A DNA stretch of 53,373 nucleotides from Candidatus Neomarinimicrobiota bacterium (GTDB taxonomy: Bacteria > Fidelibacterota > Marinisomatia > Marinisomatales > S15-B10): the NCBI GenBank assembly GCA_012964825.1, contig DTTI01000082.1:1-53373 (forward strand). The letters run 5' to 3'. Position numbers and translations under genes: made by a program. Within the stretch, counting starts at the first letter, position 1; each line of letters starts with the position of its first letter. This document shows positions 1-8,355 of the stretch, piece by piece. The notes below the pieces were generated by a model. The model did not search any database, was not told the DNA's origin, and saw only the letters and a program-made list of their open reading frames with translations.

Positions 1-520
1 ATCTTTTGTGAACACCCTTATTTCCCGTGAGTTGTCCGTTATAGTTTTCACAGGTATGAAATGGCACATGGATATCCGACACGTAGTGCCCTAAAGCGGC
101 GGCTGTGAGGCGCGCCTTAATCCACTCCCCATCACGAAATTGTCTCACCAGTCGGTAATAATATTCTTCGATTCTCCATGGCGCCGTGCCCCAGCTATCC
201 AGTTTTTTTTCTCCGTATTTATTAACAACATCCTCCCACTTCCGGGGAATCTTTTTAAACGGATGGTCATCAAACAGATCAGCATCGATGAAGTGGCCGG
301 GAGATTCGTTGGGATGATTTTCTTTATCTATCTTCCACAGATCAGGATCCACCGCATGTTCTGAAATATAATTTATGTGGCCGCTGAAAAATTCACCCAA
401 GGGAAAATTAAGAAGGTTAACAGCTTCCCTGTTAATGAGCCTGTGTGCTGTATAGCCCCACCCGTAGGCCCACTGGTGGGTCATTATATATAGAAAGAGG
501 AGAAGAAGCCTCAGTTTCAA
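1..520 (-). CDS. Secreted zinc-dependent phospholipase C / S1-P1 nuclease-like protein (C-terminus cut off by window edge)
   Basis: The reading frame runs off the start of the window, so only the N-terminal 173 or so residues are seen. A TTG at 518-520 begins a short hydrophobic leader (KLRLLLLFLYIM) followed by QWAYGWGYTAHRLINREAV and, near residue 155, LGHYVSDIHVPFHTCENYNG. The early Trp/His and the GHYVSDIHVPFH block are typical of zinc-binding enzymes of the S1/P1 nuclease and zinc-dependent phospholipase C fold, which cleave nucleic acids or phospholipids outside the cytoplasm. An ATG at 482-484 is the alternative start but would remove the signal peptide, so TTG is preferred. The gene follows the small basic protein by 32 bases and may share its transcript. 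Which substrate is used cannot be told from the sequence. Confidence 0.75.
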   Translation of the reverse strand, partial: MKLRLLLLFLYIMTHQWAYGWGYTAHRLINREAVNLLNFPLGEFFSGHINYISEHAVDPDLWKIDKENHPNESPGHFIDADLFDDHPFKKIPRKWEDVVNKYGEKKLDSWGTAPWRIEEYYYRLVRQFRDGEWIKARLTAAALGHYVSDIHVPFHTCENYNGQLTGNKGVHKR

Positions 521-552
521 CGTTAACCGCAGGCCCAGTTCGGCACCCTAGT

Positions 553-648
553 CTAACTGACCTTTTTCTTGTGTCTGTTCTGGCGAAGACGCTTCTTACG
601 CTTGTGCGTGGAAATCTTTCGCTTTTTCCGTTTTTTCCCACAGGGCAT
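553..648 (-). CDS. 31-residue basic protein of the AURKAIP1/COX24 (mS38/bS22-like) type
   Basis: This tiny gene encodes 31 residues beginning MPCGKKRKKRKISTHKRKK and ending in RHKKKVS; more than half the residues are Lys or Arg. The pattern MPCGKK-R-K..THKRKKRLR.NRHKKK matches the short COX24/AURKAIP1 C-terminal-domain proteins annotated in Bacteroidetes. In mitochondria the related domain is the small-subunit ribosomal protein mS38, and actinobacteria have a comparable bS22, so a ribosomal role is likely but inferred. The ATG at 646-648 lies 6 bases after the HU stop, and a GGAG overlapping the end of the HU gene sits about 9 bases upstream, so the two are probably cotranscribed. Its small size makes it easy for gene callers to miss. 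Confidence 0.8.
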   Translation of the reverse strand: MPCGKKRKKRKISTHKRKKRLRQNRHKKKVS

Positions 649-654
649 AGACTA

Positions 655-966
655 TTACTCCGTTAAAGCTTTGTTTACATTTTTCCGAAGCAAACCGGAC
701 GGTTTAAACGTCGGGACGTATCGCTCGGGGAGATAAACCGTTTCTCCCGTCCCCGGATTTCGCGCTTTGCGGGGATCCCGCTTTTTGACTCCAAAAGTAC
801 CGAAACCACGCAATTCAACGCGCCTGCCATTTTCCAATGCTGAGGTAATGGTATTCATGATACCGTTCATAACTGTTTCTGTCTCCACTTTGGTCAATCC
901 TGTGGCACTGGAGACCCTATCTACAATATCTGCTTTGGTCACTGTCTTACCTTCAATCTTATTCAT
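655..966 (-). CDS. HU/IHF-family DNA-binding protein
   Basis: The 103-residue product has the full histone-like fold: N-terminal helices (KADIVDRVSSATGLTKVE), the GRRVELRGFGTFGVKKR strand region, and the DNA-binding beta-arm with RNPGTGE, whose proline intercalates at DNA kinks in HU and IHF. The C-terminus FKPSGLLRKNVN is standard. HU/IHF proteins bend and compact DNA. The length is slightly above the usual 90-100, with about ten extra N-terminal residues. It lies 15 bases downstream of the transglycosylase gene and 6 bases before the small basic protein gene. Whether it is an HU homodimer or an IHF-like subunit cannot be decided from sequence. Confidence 0.95.
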   Translation of the reverse strand: MNKIEGKTVTKADIVDRVSSATGLTKVETETVMNGIMNTITSALENGRRVELRGFGTFGVKKRDPRKARNPGTGETVYLPERYVPTFKPSGLLRKNVNKALTE

Positions 967-981
967 TTCATCTCCTCTGGC

Positions 982-2796
982 TCATCCCTGCCTCACATAA
1001 ATCACAATTTTCTGTCCAGGTATAATAAAGTCATTGTCTTTGATACTGTTCCACTGACGAAGCTTGGACATCCCCACACGGTACCGATCAGCGATATGAC
1101 TGAGAGTGTCACCTGTTCTCACTGTATATATCTCTTTAACATATTTGCTAGCACTGGTCACCTGATTCCCCTCTCTCACTGGTACTTTCAGTTTCTGGCC
1201 CGGCAATATATAGGTGCCGTACCTCAGGCCATTCAGTTGACGGATCCGCCTTGCCGATGAACCGTATCTCATGGCAATATGACCAAGAGTATCGCCTTTA
1301 CGTACTACATAGGCTACAGTATTAGGCGGTGTACCAGCTACCAGTACCGGTCCAGAGGAAGCTCCGGAAACGGGGATCGTCAGTTTCTGCCCGATGCGGA
1401 GGCGGTGATAATTCTTTATTTTATTAAATGATGCAATTTGGTTTATGGAAACACCATATTTCTTTGCGATCCAGCTGAGGTTGTTTCCACGCTGAACGAC
1501 ATGAACCATGTATTGAGGAGCAAACCGCTGTTCATCGTTTAAAGAGGTAAAAGCGGCAAGAAATGTTTCCCGTTTCCCGGCCGGAATTTTCAGAACATAA
1601 GATTCGTCCGGTGGGGTCGCATGTTGGCGCAGTTCCGGATTGTATTCCCGGAGCTCATTGAGCTTAATACCAGCACATTTGGCAAGAACGGCAAGATCGG
1701 CACTTCTCTCAACTGTTACCTGATCATAATTGAAAGGTGAGCCAGTAGGTTCTTCGAATCCATACTCTAATGGATCTGTAGCAATAATGGCAGTTGCCAG
1801 TACTGTAGGAACATGATTTTTTGTCTCCTTGGGAAGAGAGTTTAGACTCCAAAAATCTCTCGTCTGATGAAGGCGAATGGCGCGATTGATCCTACCAGCA
1901 CCTGCATTGTAGGCCGCCAGTGCTAGATACCAGTCATCAAATTCAATGTAGAGGTCTTTTAAATATTTGGCTGCTGCATCGGTGGCGCGAATGGGATCCC
2001 GGCGCTCATCCACCCACCACGTCCGCTCAAGACCATAAAGCTTGGCCGTGGAACTGATAAACTGCCACATTCCCGCAGCATGAGCACGGGAATAAGCCCT
2101 GGGATTTAATCCACTCTCCACCATTGCATGGTATATCAACTCTTCAGGAAGTTCGTTTTTATCAAGGATTTCTTTGATGACTGATTCATAAACCGGGTAA
2201 CGCGCTAACCACCTTTCGAAACTCTGTCGTCCGTCTGTCTGGAAAAAGCTAATAGCACGCTCAACACGACTGTTCATCACCAGGGGCATATGGCCTTCTC
2301 GGTCATCAATCACCTTAAAAGATGCACCGTTTATTTCAATCTCTATCGGGTCAAGATAGCGGGATAGTTCCTCTTTCAGGCTGGCGGTGGCAATGGAAGC
2401 ACTAGTCTCGTCAATAGTGATGAAGTTATTCTGGTAAGTGTGTATGAGTGTTTCTTCGAAACGGCTGAACTCCTCTTGATCATCTTCAGACATATCACCA
2501 AGTTGTTCCGCTTCCATTAACAACTCCACGATCTTATCGAGCACATAGAGCACTTCCAGAGAGTCACCATGATGATCTGCAATGATCGCTTCCGAAAAAA
2601 GACTTTTGGCATCCGACAGTATGAGAGGAAACCGGTTCTCGTTTCCGTTTACATTAACAAAATCTTCATTATCAATATGGGAACCGTTCTCCGACTTGGC
2701 ACTTCCCTGTTGAGCAAAAAGCACAGTAGTGAGAAGCAGAATGGAGAGAAGTATAATATGCTCCTCTAACTTAAGGTATTGTTTAAGATACATCAT
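982..2796 (-). CDS. mltD: MltD-type membrane-bound lytic murein transglycosylase with three LysM domains
   Basis: The 604-residue protein cleaves the glycan strands of peptidoglycan in the periplasm. A hydrophobic signal segment covers residues 13-28 (IILLSILLLTTVLFAQ). A family-1 SLT domain spans about residues 200-310, with the catalytic Glu at residue 227 in AMVESGLNP, then AAGMWQFI and LAAYNAGAGRINRAI, all hallmark motifs. Three LysM peptidoglycan-binding repeats follow at roughly 430-476, 494-540 and 556-601, each with the GDTL/GNNL..IA pattern. E. coli MltD has fewer LysM repeats. Residues 35-195 form an acidic region of unknown role. The gene stands between the RfaE2-like gene and HU on the same strand. 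No lipobox was identified, so it may be a periplasmic or anchored form. Confidence 0.92.
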   Translation of the reverse strand: MMYLKQYLKLEEHIILLSILLLTTVLFAQQGSAKSENGSHIDNEDFVNVNGNENRFPLILSDAKSLFSEAIIADHHGDSLEVLYVLDKIVELLMEAEQLGDMSEDDQEEFSRFEETLIHTYQNNFITIDETSASIATASLKEELSRYLDPIEIEINGASFKVIDDREGHMPLVMNSRVERAISFFQTDGRQSFERWLARYPVYESVIKEILDKNELPEELIYHAMVESGLNPRAYSRAHAAGMWQFISSTAKLYGLERTWWVDERRDPIRATDAAAKYLKDLYIEFDDWYLALAAYNAGAGRINRAIRLHQTRDFWSLNSLPKETKNHVPTVLATAIIATDPLEYGFEEPTGSPFNYDQVTVERSADLAVLAKCAGIKLNELREYNPELRQHATPPDESYVLKIPAGKRETFLAAFTSLNDEQRFAPQYMVHVVQRGNNLSWIAKKYGVSINQIASFNKIKNYHRLRIGQKLTIPVSGASSGPVLVAGTPPNTVAYVVRKGDTLGHIAMRYGSSARRIRQLNGLRYGTYILPGQKLKVPVREGNQVTSASKYVKEIYTVRTGDTLSHIADRYRVGMSKLRQWNSIKDNDFIIPGQKIVIYVRQG

Positions 2797-2861
2797 TTCC
2801 TGGGTAAACCAGCGGGGAACTTAGGCGTTTAACCGAGGAGCAGTCAAGTTCTTTCAGCACT

Positions 2862-3380
2862 TTACTTGCCCACCCGCTCCTTAATGATTTGGGTTGTACA
2901 GACACCATCTAAAAGGGGCACTCTCACAACTTCGCCACCTCTCGAAAGGACAATGTCCGCACCTACAATTTCTTCGCTACTGTAATCTTCACCTTTCACC
3001 AGTACATCCGGCTTGATGTTTTCAATGAGCTTCAGTGGTGTATCTTCACTGAAAATTGTTACAACATCAACCGCCTCAACTTTTAGAAGAGCTTCAGCTC
3101 TTTCCGCCTGCAGTTGAACAGGCCGCCCCTCTCCTTTAAGGCGGCGTACAGAATCGTCGCTGTTTAATCCAACAATAAGAAGATCCCCTTCGCGCGTCGC
3201 TGCTTCCAGAAGGGCAACGTGTCCTTTGTGCAAAAGATCAAAACATCCATTAGTAAAGACAACAATTTCACCGGCGTGATGGGCCTCAGTGGCCCGCCTT
3301 GCAGTCTCTTCACGGTTAAGCTGTGTCATCTCAGCGGCAAAGTTCCGCAGAAGCCCAGGTGATACACGTCCGCTCCTCAC
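2862..3380 (-). CDS. RfaE2-like nucleotidyltransferase (ADP-heptose synthase C-terminal-domain type)
   Basis: The 172-residue protein is a single cytidylyltransferase-like domain: TNGCFDLLHKGHVALLE at about residues 43-59 carries the HxGH nucleotide-binding motif (HKGH), followed by VGLNSDDSVRRLKGEGRP, DVLVKGEDY and GGEVVRVPLLDG. This matches RfaE2/HldE C-terminal domains, which adenylylate heptose-1-phosphate for LPS inner core. The kinase half (RfaE1) is absent here, as is usual when the activities are on separate genes. The start used is GTG at 3378-3380; an ATG 17 codons in is possible, but the upstream segment resembles the normal family N-terminus. The substrate may differ, because related enzymes use glycerol phosphate or other sugars. 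Confidence 0.85.
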   Translation of the reverse strand: MRSGRVSPGLLRNFAAEMTQLNREETARRATEAHHAGEIVVFTNGCFDLLHKGHVALLEAATREGDLLIVGLNSDDSVRRLKGEGRPVQLQAERAEALLKVEAVDVVTIFSEDTPLKLIENIKPDVLVKGEDYSSEEIVGADIVLSRGGEVVRVPLLDGVCTTQIIKERVGK

Positions 3381-3437
3381 TGGCGGAAAAAAGTGGTGTT
3401 CTCATTACAGATTGATACATCACGCTGCCACGGCTTC

Positions 3438-4172
3438 CTACGATGGTGTCACCCTCTCACTGGCCCAGTCACGCTTCATGGCCACCACACACTCCCTCAC
3501 AGTTTCGGCAAACTCGCCTTTCGGACGTTCTTTCCATTGGACAACCGGAATCGGGTCTCCCACCCGGAGTTCCACCTCGCCAGATCGCAGGGCAAGAGAC
3601 CGCTTTTCCAGAACATCTCTAGTACCACAAACAGCTAGCGGTACCACGTCCATCCCCAAGTCAATGGCTATGGCAAGCCCCCCTTTTTTGAACTGATGTA
3701 TTTCACCATCCTCACTCCTAGTCCCTTCAGGGAAAATGATCACAGAACGAGGATTGAAGTCCAACGATGCTTTCGCTTTTTCCAGCGATTTCCTCGCTTT
3801 CGTCCTGTTATTGCGGTCAATAATAATGTGCCTGGCCGCCACCATGGCCCAGCCGAAAATAGGTATTTTTATCAACTCCCTTTTGGCGATGGAAACAATA
3901 TGAAACGGCAAGCCACCAAAAATCAGTGGAATATCAAACGCACTTTCGTGGTTTGATGCAAAAATATAGTGACTGTTTCGATCCAGCCTGTCGAGGCCCA
4001 CCACCTTGTACTTAACACCGCTGGATGCCAGCAGAATTTTACAATAGACCCTTGTAATCCATCCAGTAAAATGTCCCCTAAAGTCAGCGAGACCCGAAAT
4101 AATGACAACTGTACCGAGGAAAACTGTCCAGAAAAAAGAGTTTGCCAGGAAAAAGACTCGCCGGAACACCAT
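3438..4172 (-). CDS. plsC: 1-acyl-sn-glycerol-3-phosphate acyltransferase (PlsC family)
   Basis: The 244-residue protein has an N-terminal membrane segment (about residues 5-27) and the acyltransferase signature: NHESAFD with the catalytic HX4D at residues 75-80, then GWAMVAARHIIIDR, and FPEGTRSEDGE at 147-157 for phosphate binding. These motifs define the PlsC/LPLAT family, which transfers an acyl chain to lysophosphatidic acid to make phosphatidic acid on the cytoplasmic face of the inner membrane. The start lies 4 bases after the SerS stop, so the two are likely cotranscribed. Related lyso-ornithine-lipid acyltransferases look similar, so the acceptor is not certain. Confidence 0.9.
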   Translation of the reverse strand: MVFRRVFFLANSFFWTVFLGTVVIISGLADFRGHFTGWITRVYCKILLASSGVKYKVVGLDRLDRNSHYIFASNHESAFDIPLIFGGLPFHIVSIAKRELIKIPIFGWAMVAARHIIIDRNNRTKARKSLEKAKASLDFNPRSVIIFPEGTRSEDGEIHQFKKGGLAIAIDLGMDVVPLAVCGTRDVLEKRSLALRSGEVELRVGDPIPVVQWKERPKGEFAETVRECVVAMKRDWASERVTPS

Positions 4173-4176
4173 TTTC

Positions 4177-5439
4177 TTATTTCAGGACTGAATCCCCAAA
4201 ATAAGATTGAAGAGATTCGGGGATTGTAACCGTCCCTTCATCGGTTTGATAGGTTTCCAACAGTGCAATCATCAATCTTGGTGTGGCCACGCCGGAGCCA
4301 TTCAAAGTGTGAACATGTCGTACTTTTCCATCCTTGTCCCGAAAACGGATCTCCGCCCTCCGCGCCTGGAAAGACACAAAATTGCTACAACTGGAGACTT
4401 CCAGCCACCGTTTTTCACCCGGGGCCCACACTTCAAGATCGTAACACTTTGCCGCCGCGAAACTAAGATCACCAGTACACAGCGAAACGACACGATAGTG
4501 AAGACCCAGTGCCTGAAGTACAGATTCCGCATCAGCCGTCAATGATTCCAATTCATCATAAGATCTGTCAGGATTGACAAATTTCACCATCTCCACTTTG
4601 TTGAACTGGTGAACCCGTAGCAGCCCCCGAGTCTCCTTGCCGTATGAACCAGCCTCCCGTCGGAAACAGGGTGAATAGGCCACATAACGGATGGGTAGGT
4701 CAGAGCTGTCAAGAATCTCCTCCCGGTGAATATTGGTAATAGGAACTTCTGCAGTTGGGATAAGGTACAGACCATTATTCTCCACACGATACATATCTTC
4801 TTCCAGTTTCGGCAGCTGCCCCGTGGCCTCCGTAGCAGATTCCAGCGCCATGAAGGGTGTCATCACCTCACTGTAACCGCGCCCGAGTTGATGTTCCAGC
4901 ATAAAGTTGATGAGAGCCCGCTCCAGACGTGCTCCAGATTTAGTGTATAAGGGAAATCCTGAACCGGAAATTTTTGCGGCTCTTGTGAAATCAAACAATT
5001 CCAGTGACTCGGCCAGATCGGTGTGATTCAGAGGTATAAAGTCGAATGACGGTTCCTCACCCCAGGTTCGTACCAACTCATTGGCGGACTCATCATCACC
5101 TACAGGTACGGATTCGTGAGGAACGTTAGGCACCCACCTCAGTAGCTTGTCAAGCTGCTCTTGCAATGATGCCAGCTCAAAGTCTCCCTCTTGAATCTTT
5201 GAAGAAAGTTCCCGCATCTCACTGATGAGACCGTCTGCATCGTTTCCCTCCCGCTTCAGCCGGGCGATTTTTTCACTGACCCTGTTCCTCTCCGCCTTCT
5301 TCTCTTCCACTTCCTGAATCAGCTCTCGCGATTTGTTGTCAAGCTCCAGGAGTTTCTCCATCTGTATGGATTCCCCCTTCGCAGCAGCGGCTCGACTGAT
5401 GCGTTCTGGATCTTCTCTGATCTCTTTCAGTGAAATCAT
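4177..5439 (-). CDS. serS: Seryl-tRNA synthetase
   Basis: The 420-residue protein has the class-II SerRS layout: an N-terminal long antiparallel coiled coil (about residues 25-100, rich in Glu/Lys/Arg) that grips the tRNA-Ser long arm, then the catalytic core. Visible are TAEVPITNIHREEIL, motif 2 in FRREAGSYGKETRGLLRVHQF, and motif 3 in NGSGVATPRLMIALLETYQ. It activates serine and charges tRNA-Ser and tRNA-Sec in the cytoplasm. Length is normal for bacteria. It begins the SerS-PlsC pair; an 80-base gap separates it from the glycosyltransferase gene upstream. Confidence 0.97.
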   Translation of the reverse strand: MISLKEIREDPERISRAAAAKGESIQMEKLLELDNKSRELIQEVEEKKAERNRVSEKIARLKREGNDADGLISEMRELSSKIQEGDFELASLQEQLDKLLRWVPNVPHESVPVGDDESANELVRTWGEEPSFDFIPLNHTDLAESLELFDFTRAAKISGSGFPLYTKSGARLERALINFMLEHQLGRGYSEVMTPFMALESATEATGQLPKLEEDMYRVENNGLYLIPTAEVPITNIHREEILDSSDLPIRYVAYSPCFRREAGSYGKETRGLLRVHQFNKVEMVKFVNPDRSYDELESLTADAESVLQALGLHYRVVSLCTGDLSFAAAKCYDLEVWAPGEKRWLEVSSCSNFVSFQARRAEIRFRDKDGKVRHVHTLNGSGVATPRLMIALLETYQTDEGTVTIPESLQSYFGDSVLK

Positions 5440-5472
5440 ATTAATTAAATTTTACCAGCTCTTTTCTCGACG

Positions 5473-5502
5473 GGAAATTACGACCCGCTCTCCGAAATTT
5501 CC
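5473..5502. repeat. Inverted repeat in the gap between the glycosyltransferase and serS
   Basis: GGAAATT at 5473-5479 pairs exactly with AATTTCC at 5496-5502 across a 16-base loop, and the flanking bases continue an imperfect match. It sits in the 80-base gap after the polysaccharide-locus glycosyltransferase. There is no clear T-run after the stem on the minus strand, so it is not a confident intrinsic terminator; it may mark the operon boundary. Confidence 0.3.
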
Positions 5503-5519
5503 ATCGGTTCCCGGCAGTA

Positions 5520-6662
5520 TCACTGGCCGGCGGTGGTGAGCTGTGATTGGCTATGCCGCCCTTTCCAGCGGATCTTCACGAATGACCCTAAAGCACCCAA
5601 AACCGCCACATAGAGACCGTGCCAAACTTCATTCAGCAAAAAGACGGACACATCGAAAGGTCTCTCAATTTTGGAAAGATAAGTAGTGATGAGAAGACCA
5701 TCCGCAATCATTTTAATAAACCACGGCAGAAGCCAATGGGATGAAAAATCGATGAGGAAAATAATCTGTCCCGCCATGACTGCAACATTGGCAACATAGA
5801 TGAGAGCCAAAGCAAGCCTGAACCGTCGATCCACAAAGTCGAGCCTGTAGTAAGCCTTTCCTTTGGAGGCAAACCGCAACCGCTGTTGGATGAACGCCAT
5901 GAACCCATCTGGCGATGGACTCTCCACCTCTGAACCTGCTGAAAAGCACGGCAAAACAGTCCAACCATTCTTGGTAATGAGATGCATCATTAGGTCATCA
6001 TCACCAGAAATAAACGCCCGAAATTTTTCGTAACCGCCGGCCTCATCAAACGCACGTCGCCGGACAGCCAAATTTCGACCGCTAGCAGTGAGAGGGAACT
6101 GTCGGCACGCTCCCGCCGCCATCAATGCGTCCAGCCCCACTGAATCAACTCTTACGATCCTCTCCCACAAAGAATCCCCTCGCCCCAAAGGGCTTGACCC
6201 CAGCACCATACCCACACTCTCCCGGGAAAAAGGGGTTAACATTTCCCGAACCCAGTTTGGGCCCATAGTACAGTCCGCATCTGTCATGAGAAGTATTTCA
6301 CCTTTCGACGCCTTTGCCCCCAGATGCAGCGCCCACTTTTTTGGCGCCACACCCGGTGGCATCTCCACCGCTGTCACTAGGCGGAGCCGTTCATCTCTCG
6401 CCGCAAAATTTCTCACAACTTCTGCCGTGTCGTCATTGGAGTGATCATCAACGATGATGAATTCCAATCTCTCCCCGGAATATTCTTGTGCCAGCAGACT
6501 TTCCAGCAGTTTCCCAATAACGACCTCTTCATTTCTGGCCGCCACCACCACGGAGGCCGTGGGAAGGTTACTACTTTTCGGTTGTTCATTAGATAATCCA
6601 GCTCGAAGCCAGACCAAAAAGAAAAAATAGAGGGCAGCGGTTGTGGTGAAGAGAAAGATCAC
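5520..6662 (-). CDS. Membrane-anchored glycosyltransferase family 2
   Basis: The 380-residue protein starts with a transmembrane helix (residues 1-20), continues into a GT-A fold glycosyltransferase domain (VVVAARNEEVVIGKLLESL, VDDHSNDDT, and the metal/nucleotide-binding TDADC), and has QQRLRFASKG near residue 260, a variant of the usual QXXRW motif. The C-terminal third carries two or three membrane helices. Such processive-like GT2 enzymes add a sugar from a nucleotide-sugar donor to a lipid-linked or polymer acceptor at the inner membrane. The GTG start overlaps the stop of the Wzi-like gene by four bases, so it is the last gene of the downstream polysaccharide unit. The sugar transferred cannot be predicted. 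Confidence 0.85.
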   Translation of the reverse strand: MIFLFTTTAALYFFFLVWLRAGLSNEQPKSSNLPTASVVVAARNEEVVIGKLLESLLAQEYSGERLEFIIVDDHSNDDTAEVVRNFAARDERLRLVTAVEMPPGVAPKKWALHLGAKASKGEILLMTDADCTMGPNWVREMLTPFSRESVGMVLGSSPLGRGDSLWERIVRVDSVGLDALMAAGACRQFPLTASGRNLAVRRRAFDEAGGYEKFRAFISGDDDLMMHLITKNGWTVLPCFSAGSEVESPSPDGFMAFIQQRLRFASKGKAYYRLDFVDRRFRLALALIYVANVAVMAGQIIFLIDFSSHWLLPWFIKMIADGLLITTYLSKIERPFDVSVFLLNEVWHGLYVAVLGALGSFVKIRWKGRHSQSQLTTAGQ

Positions 6663-8290
6663 AGACCAATAACGATCTGCAGAGTGGCATCCACTTTTTG
6701 TATGTCCGATCGGGTGGCTGAATCGGTGGCCAAGTACTGACTCCAGTTGCTGCTGAAAAAATCAAACCTGACCCTCGCCCAACTGTTGAAGGACCACTCT
6801 CCCCTGATACCAAACAGTGTCCGCTGTTCGGCCTCACCTTCATAGGTCCGGTATAAGAAAGAAACTTTCTCATGCCGGTATTGACTGTTCAGGCTCTCTT
6901 CGTCCACTTCACCCCGCCGGGAGAGTGTTGTATAAGCCTGAACCCAAACCTGATCCTTAGGTCGCCCTTCCAGAGATAAAAATAGACCTTCACCGTTGGG
7001 TCCAATCCAGTGGCCCAGAGGGGCGCCGAAGTGCTCAAATGTATTCACCTCACTGCGGTGAACGTAGACGTATGGAGTGAGGTGAGTCCATTCCATTCGC
7101 AGTAGAGGCTTCCACGGGAGAAACTGGTCGAGATTCACCGTAAGGCCTGTCTGGAGAGCCGCCCAGTTCCTGCTTGAATCTCTGTTAAACGTGTCCACAA
7201 GGTCCCACTCATCGAGATAGAGAGTCCCGTAGAATCTCCCTAAATGCCTCTTAATCACTTCCCAGTCTAGCACAATTTGCAGGTTGTCTGAATTGCTAAG
7301 ATCGGCCTGAGCCGTCCAGTATGGAACGAAGGGGAGCGCGTAGGCTGTCTCCAAACCGCGGCCGCCGTAAATCACAGATTCGCCAAAACCGATCCTCATA
7401 TTTTCGAATGGAGTAAAGTCAAGACGATGAACGGCAATTTGTTTCTTAATGAGGGGGAGTCCGCCTCCTTTTGGATAGTAGCTGGAATATGTGGAATCGA
7501 GAATAGTGGAATTCAGTGAGCCGTGCAAAAAGGCGAATGACCATCGCTCGGATAGTTGATGACGGAAGCTTAAGAATGTAAAGCTAGAAGTTTTATCCGA
7601 AAACCACAACTGCCCCGAGTAACCCGATGACCAGATGGGCGCACTCTTGGCAAAAGTCACATCTCCTCCGGGATAATTGATAATGACCCCACCATCTCCC
7701 AGGCGGTACTCAATCCATGAATTGTCTGAGCTGGGCAAATCGCTATATCCCACAGCCTGGTCCCAACTAAAGTCTGAGTGCAGAAGGGGTCGCCCCGCCG
7801 ATACCCGGACATCAAACTCCTCAGATGCCACTACAGAATGTTTCTCTAATCTAGACCACCCCGTAATGCTGAAACTCCTGTCAGAAGAAAGGTTGTAACG
7901 CCCCGATGCGGTGACAGTGGGCGCCACATCTATATAGAGACCTTCCGGCTGAAGATGCCCACCATCTAGGTATGCTCTCGCCGACAGCTCAGGGTAAATC
8001 TTGAAACGGTCATTCCGAAGACGCTTATCCCCAAGTGAAGTGGTCATGAGATCATTGCCTCCACGGCTGGCATTGCGCCATTCATGTCGGTACCGGAGAG
8101 ATAAGTAGCTGTCAGTTCTCCCACGGAGAATACTATTTCTTTCAACATCATAGACATGTGCCTGGGAAGAAATCATCAGCACCTGACTGTAGAGAAGTGG
8201 GAACGACACAGCCGATGAAGAAATCACTATTCTGACGAAACGGACCACCGCCTCGACGGAGACATACCTGTCTAGTGGGACTCTACTCAT
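6659..8290 (-). CDS. Wzi-like capsule assembly outer-membrane barrel protein
   Basis: From ATG at 8288-8290 the product has 543 residues with a hydrophobic N-terminus followed by long alternating, aromatic-rich strand segments (for example SFSITGWSRLEKH and LQIVLDWEVIKRHLGRFYG) typical of outer-membrane beta-barrels. The pattern resembles the capsule assembly protein Wzi family, which anchors or organises polysaccharide at the cell surface; FGESVIYGGRGLETAYALPF is a recognisable central block. The frame stays open another 74 codons upstream, but that stretch runs into the WbaP-type gene and reads like out-of-frame sequence, so the shorter start is preferred. Its position directly behind the initiating transferase supports a surface polysaccharide role. 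Confidence 0.75.
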   Translation of the reverse strand: MSRVPLDRYVSVEAVVRFVRIVISSSAVSFPLLYSQVLMISSQAHVYDVERNSILRGRTDSYLSLRYRHEWRNASRGGNDLMTTSLGDKRLRNDRFKIYPELSARAYLDGGHLQPEGLYIDVAPTVTASGRYNLSSDRSFSITGWSRLEKHSVVASEEFDVRVSAGRPLLHSDFSWDQAVGYSDLPSSDNSWIEYRLGDGGVIINYPGGDVTFAKSAPIWSSGYSGQLWFSDKTSSFTFLSFRHQLSERWSFAFLHGSLNSTILDSTYSSYYPKGGGLPLIKKQIAVHRLDFTPFENMRIGFGESVIYGGRGLETAYALPFVPYWTAQADLSNSDNLQIVLDWEVIKRHLGRFYGTLYLDEWDLVDTFNRDSSRNWAALQTGLTVNLDQFLPWKPLLRMEWTHLTPYVYVHRSEVNTFEHFGAPLGHWIGPNGEGLFLSLEGRPKDQVWVQAYTTLSRRGEVDEESLNSQYRHEKVSFLYRTYEGEAEQRTLFGIRGEWSFNSWARVRFDFFSSNWSQYLATDSATRSDIQKVDATLQIVIGL

Positions 8291-8355
8291 TGAATAAAAA
8301 CTATAACCGCTTCCAGCGTATTTCAAACAGAGATTTGGACTGCCCGGATGGGCTC

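Noticed and set aside
140-364. Plus-strand 74-codon open frame
   Set aside because: It lies opposite the phospholipase/nuclease-like gene, whose minus-strand translation carries clear family motifs.
432-641. Minus-strand 69-codon open frame across the small basic gene
   Set aside because: It is a shifted frame of the 31-residue KR-rich gene, which has the family pattern and a ribosome-binding site.
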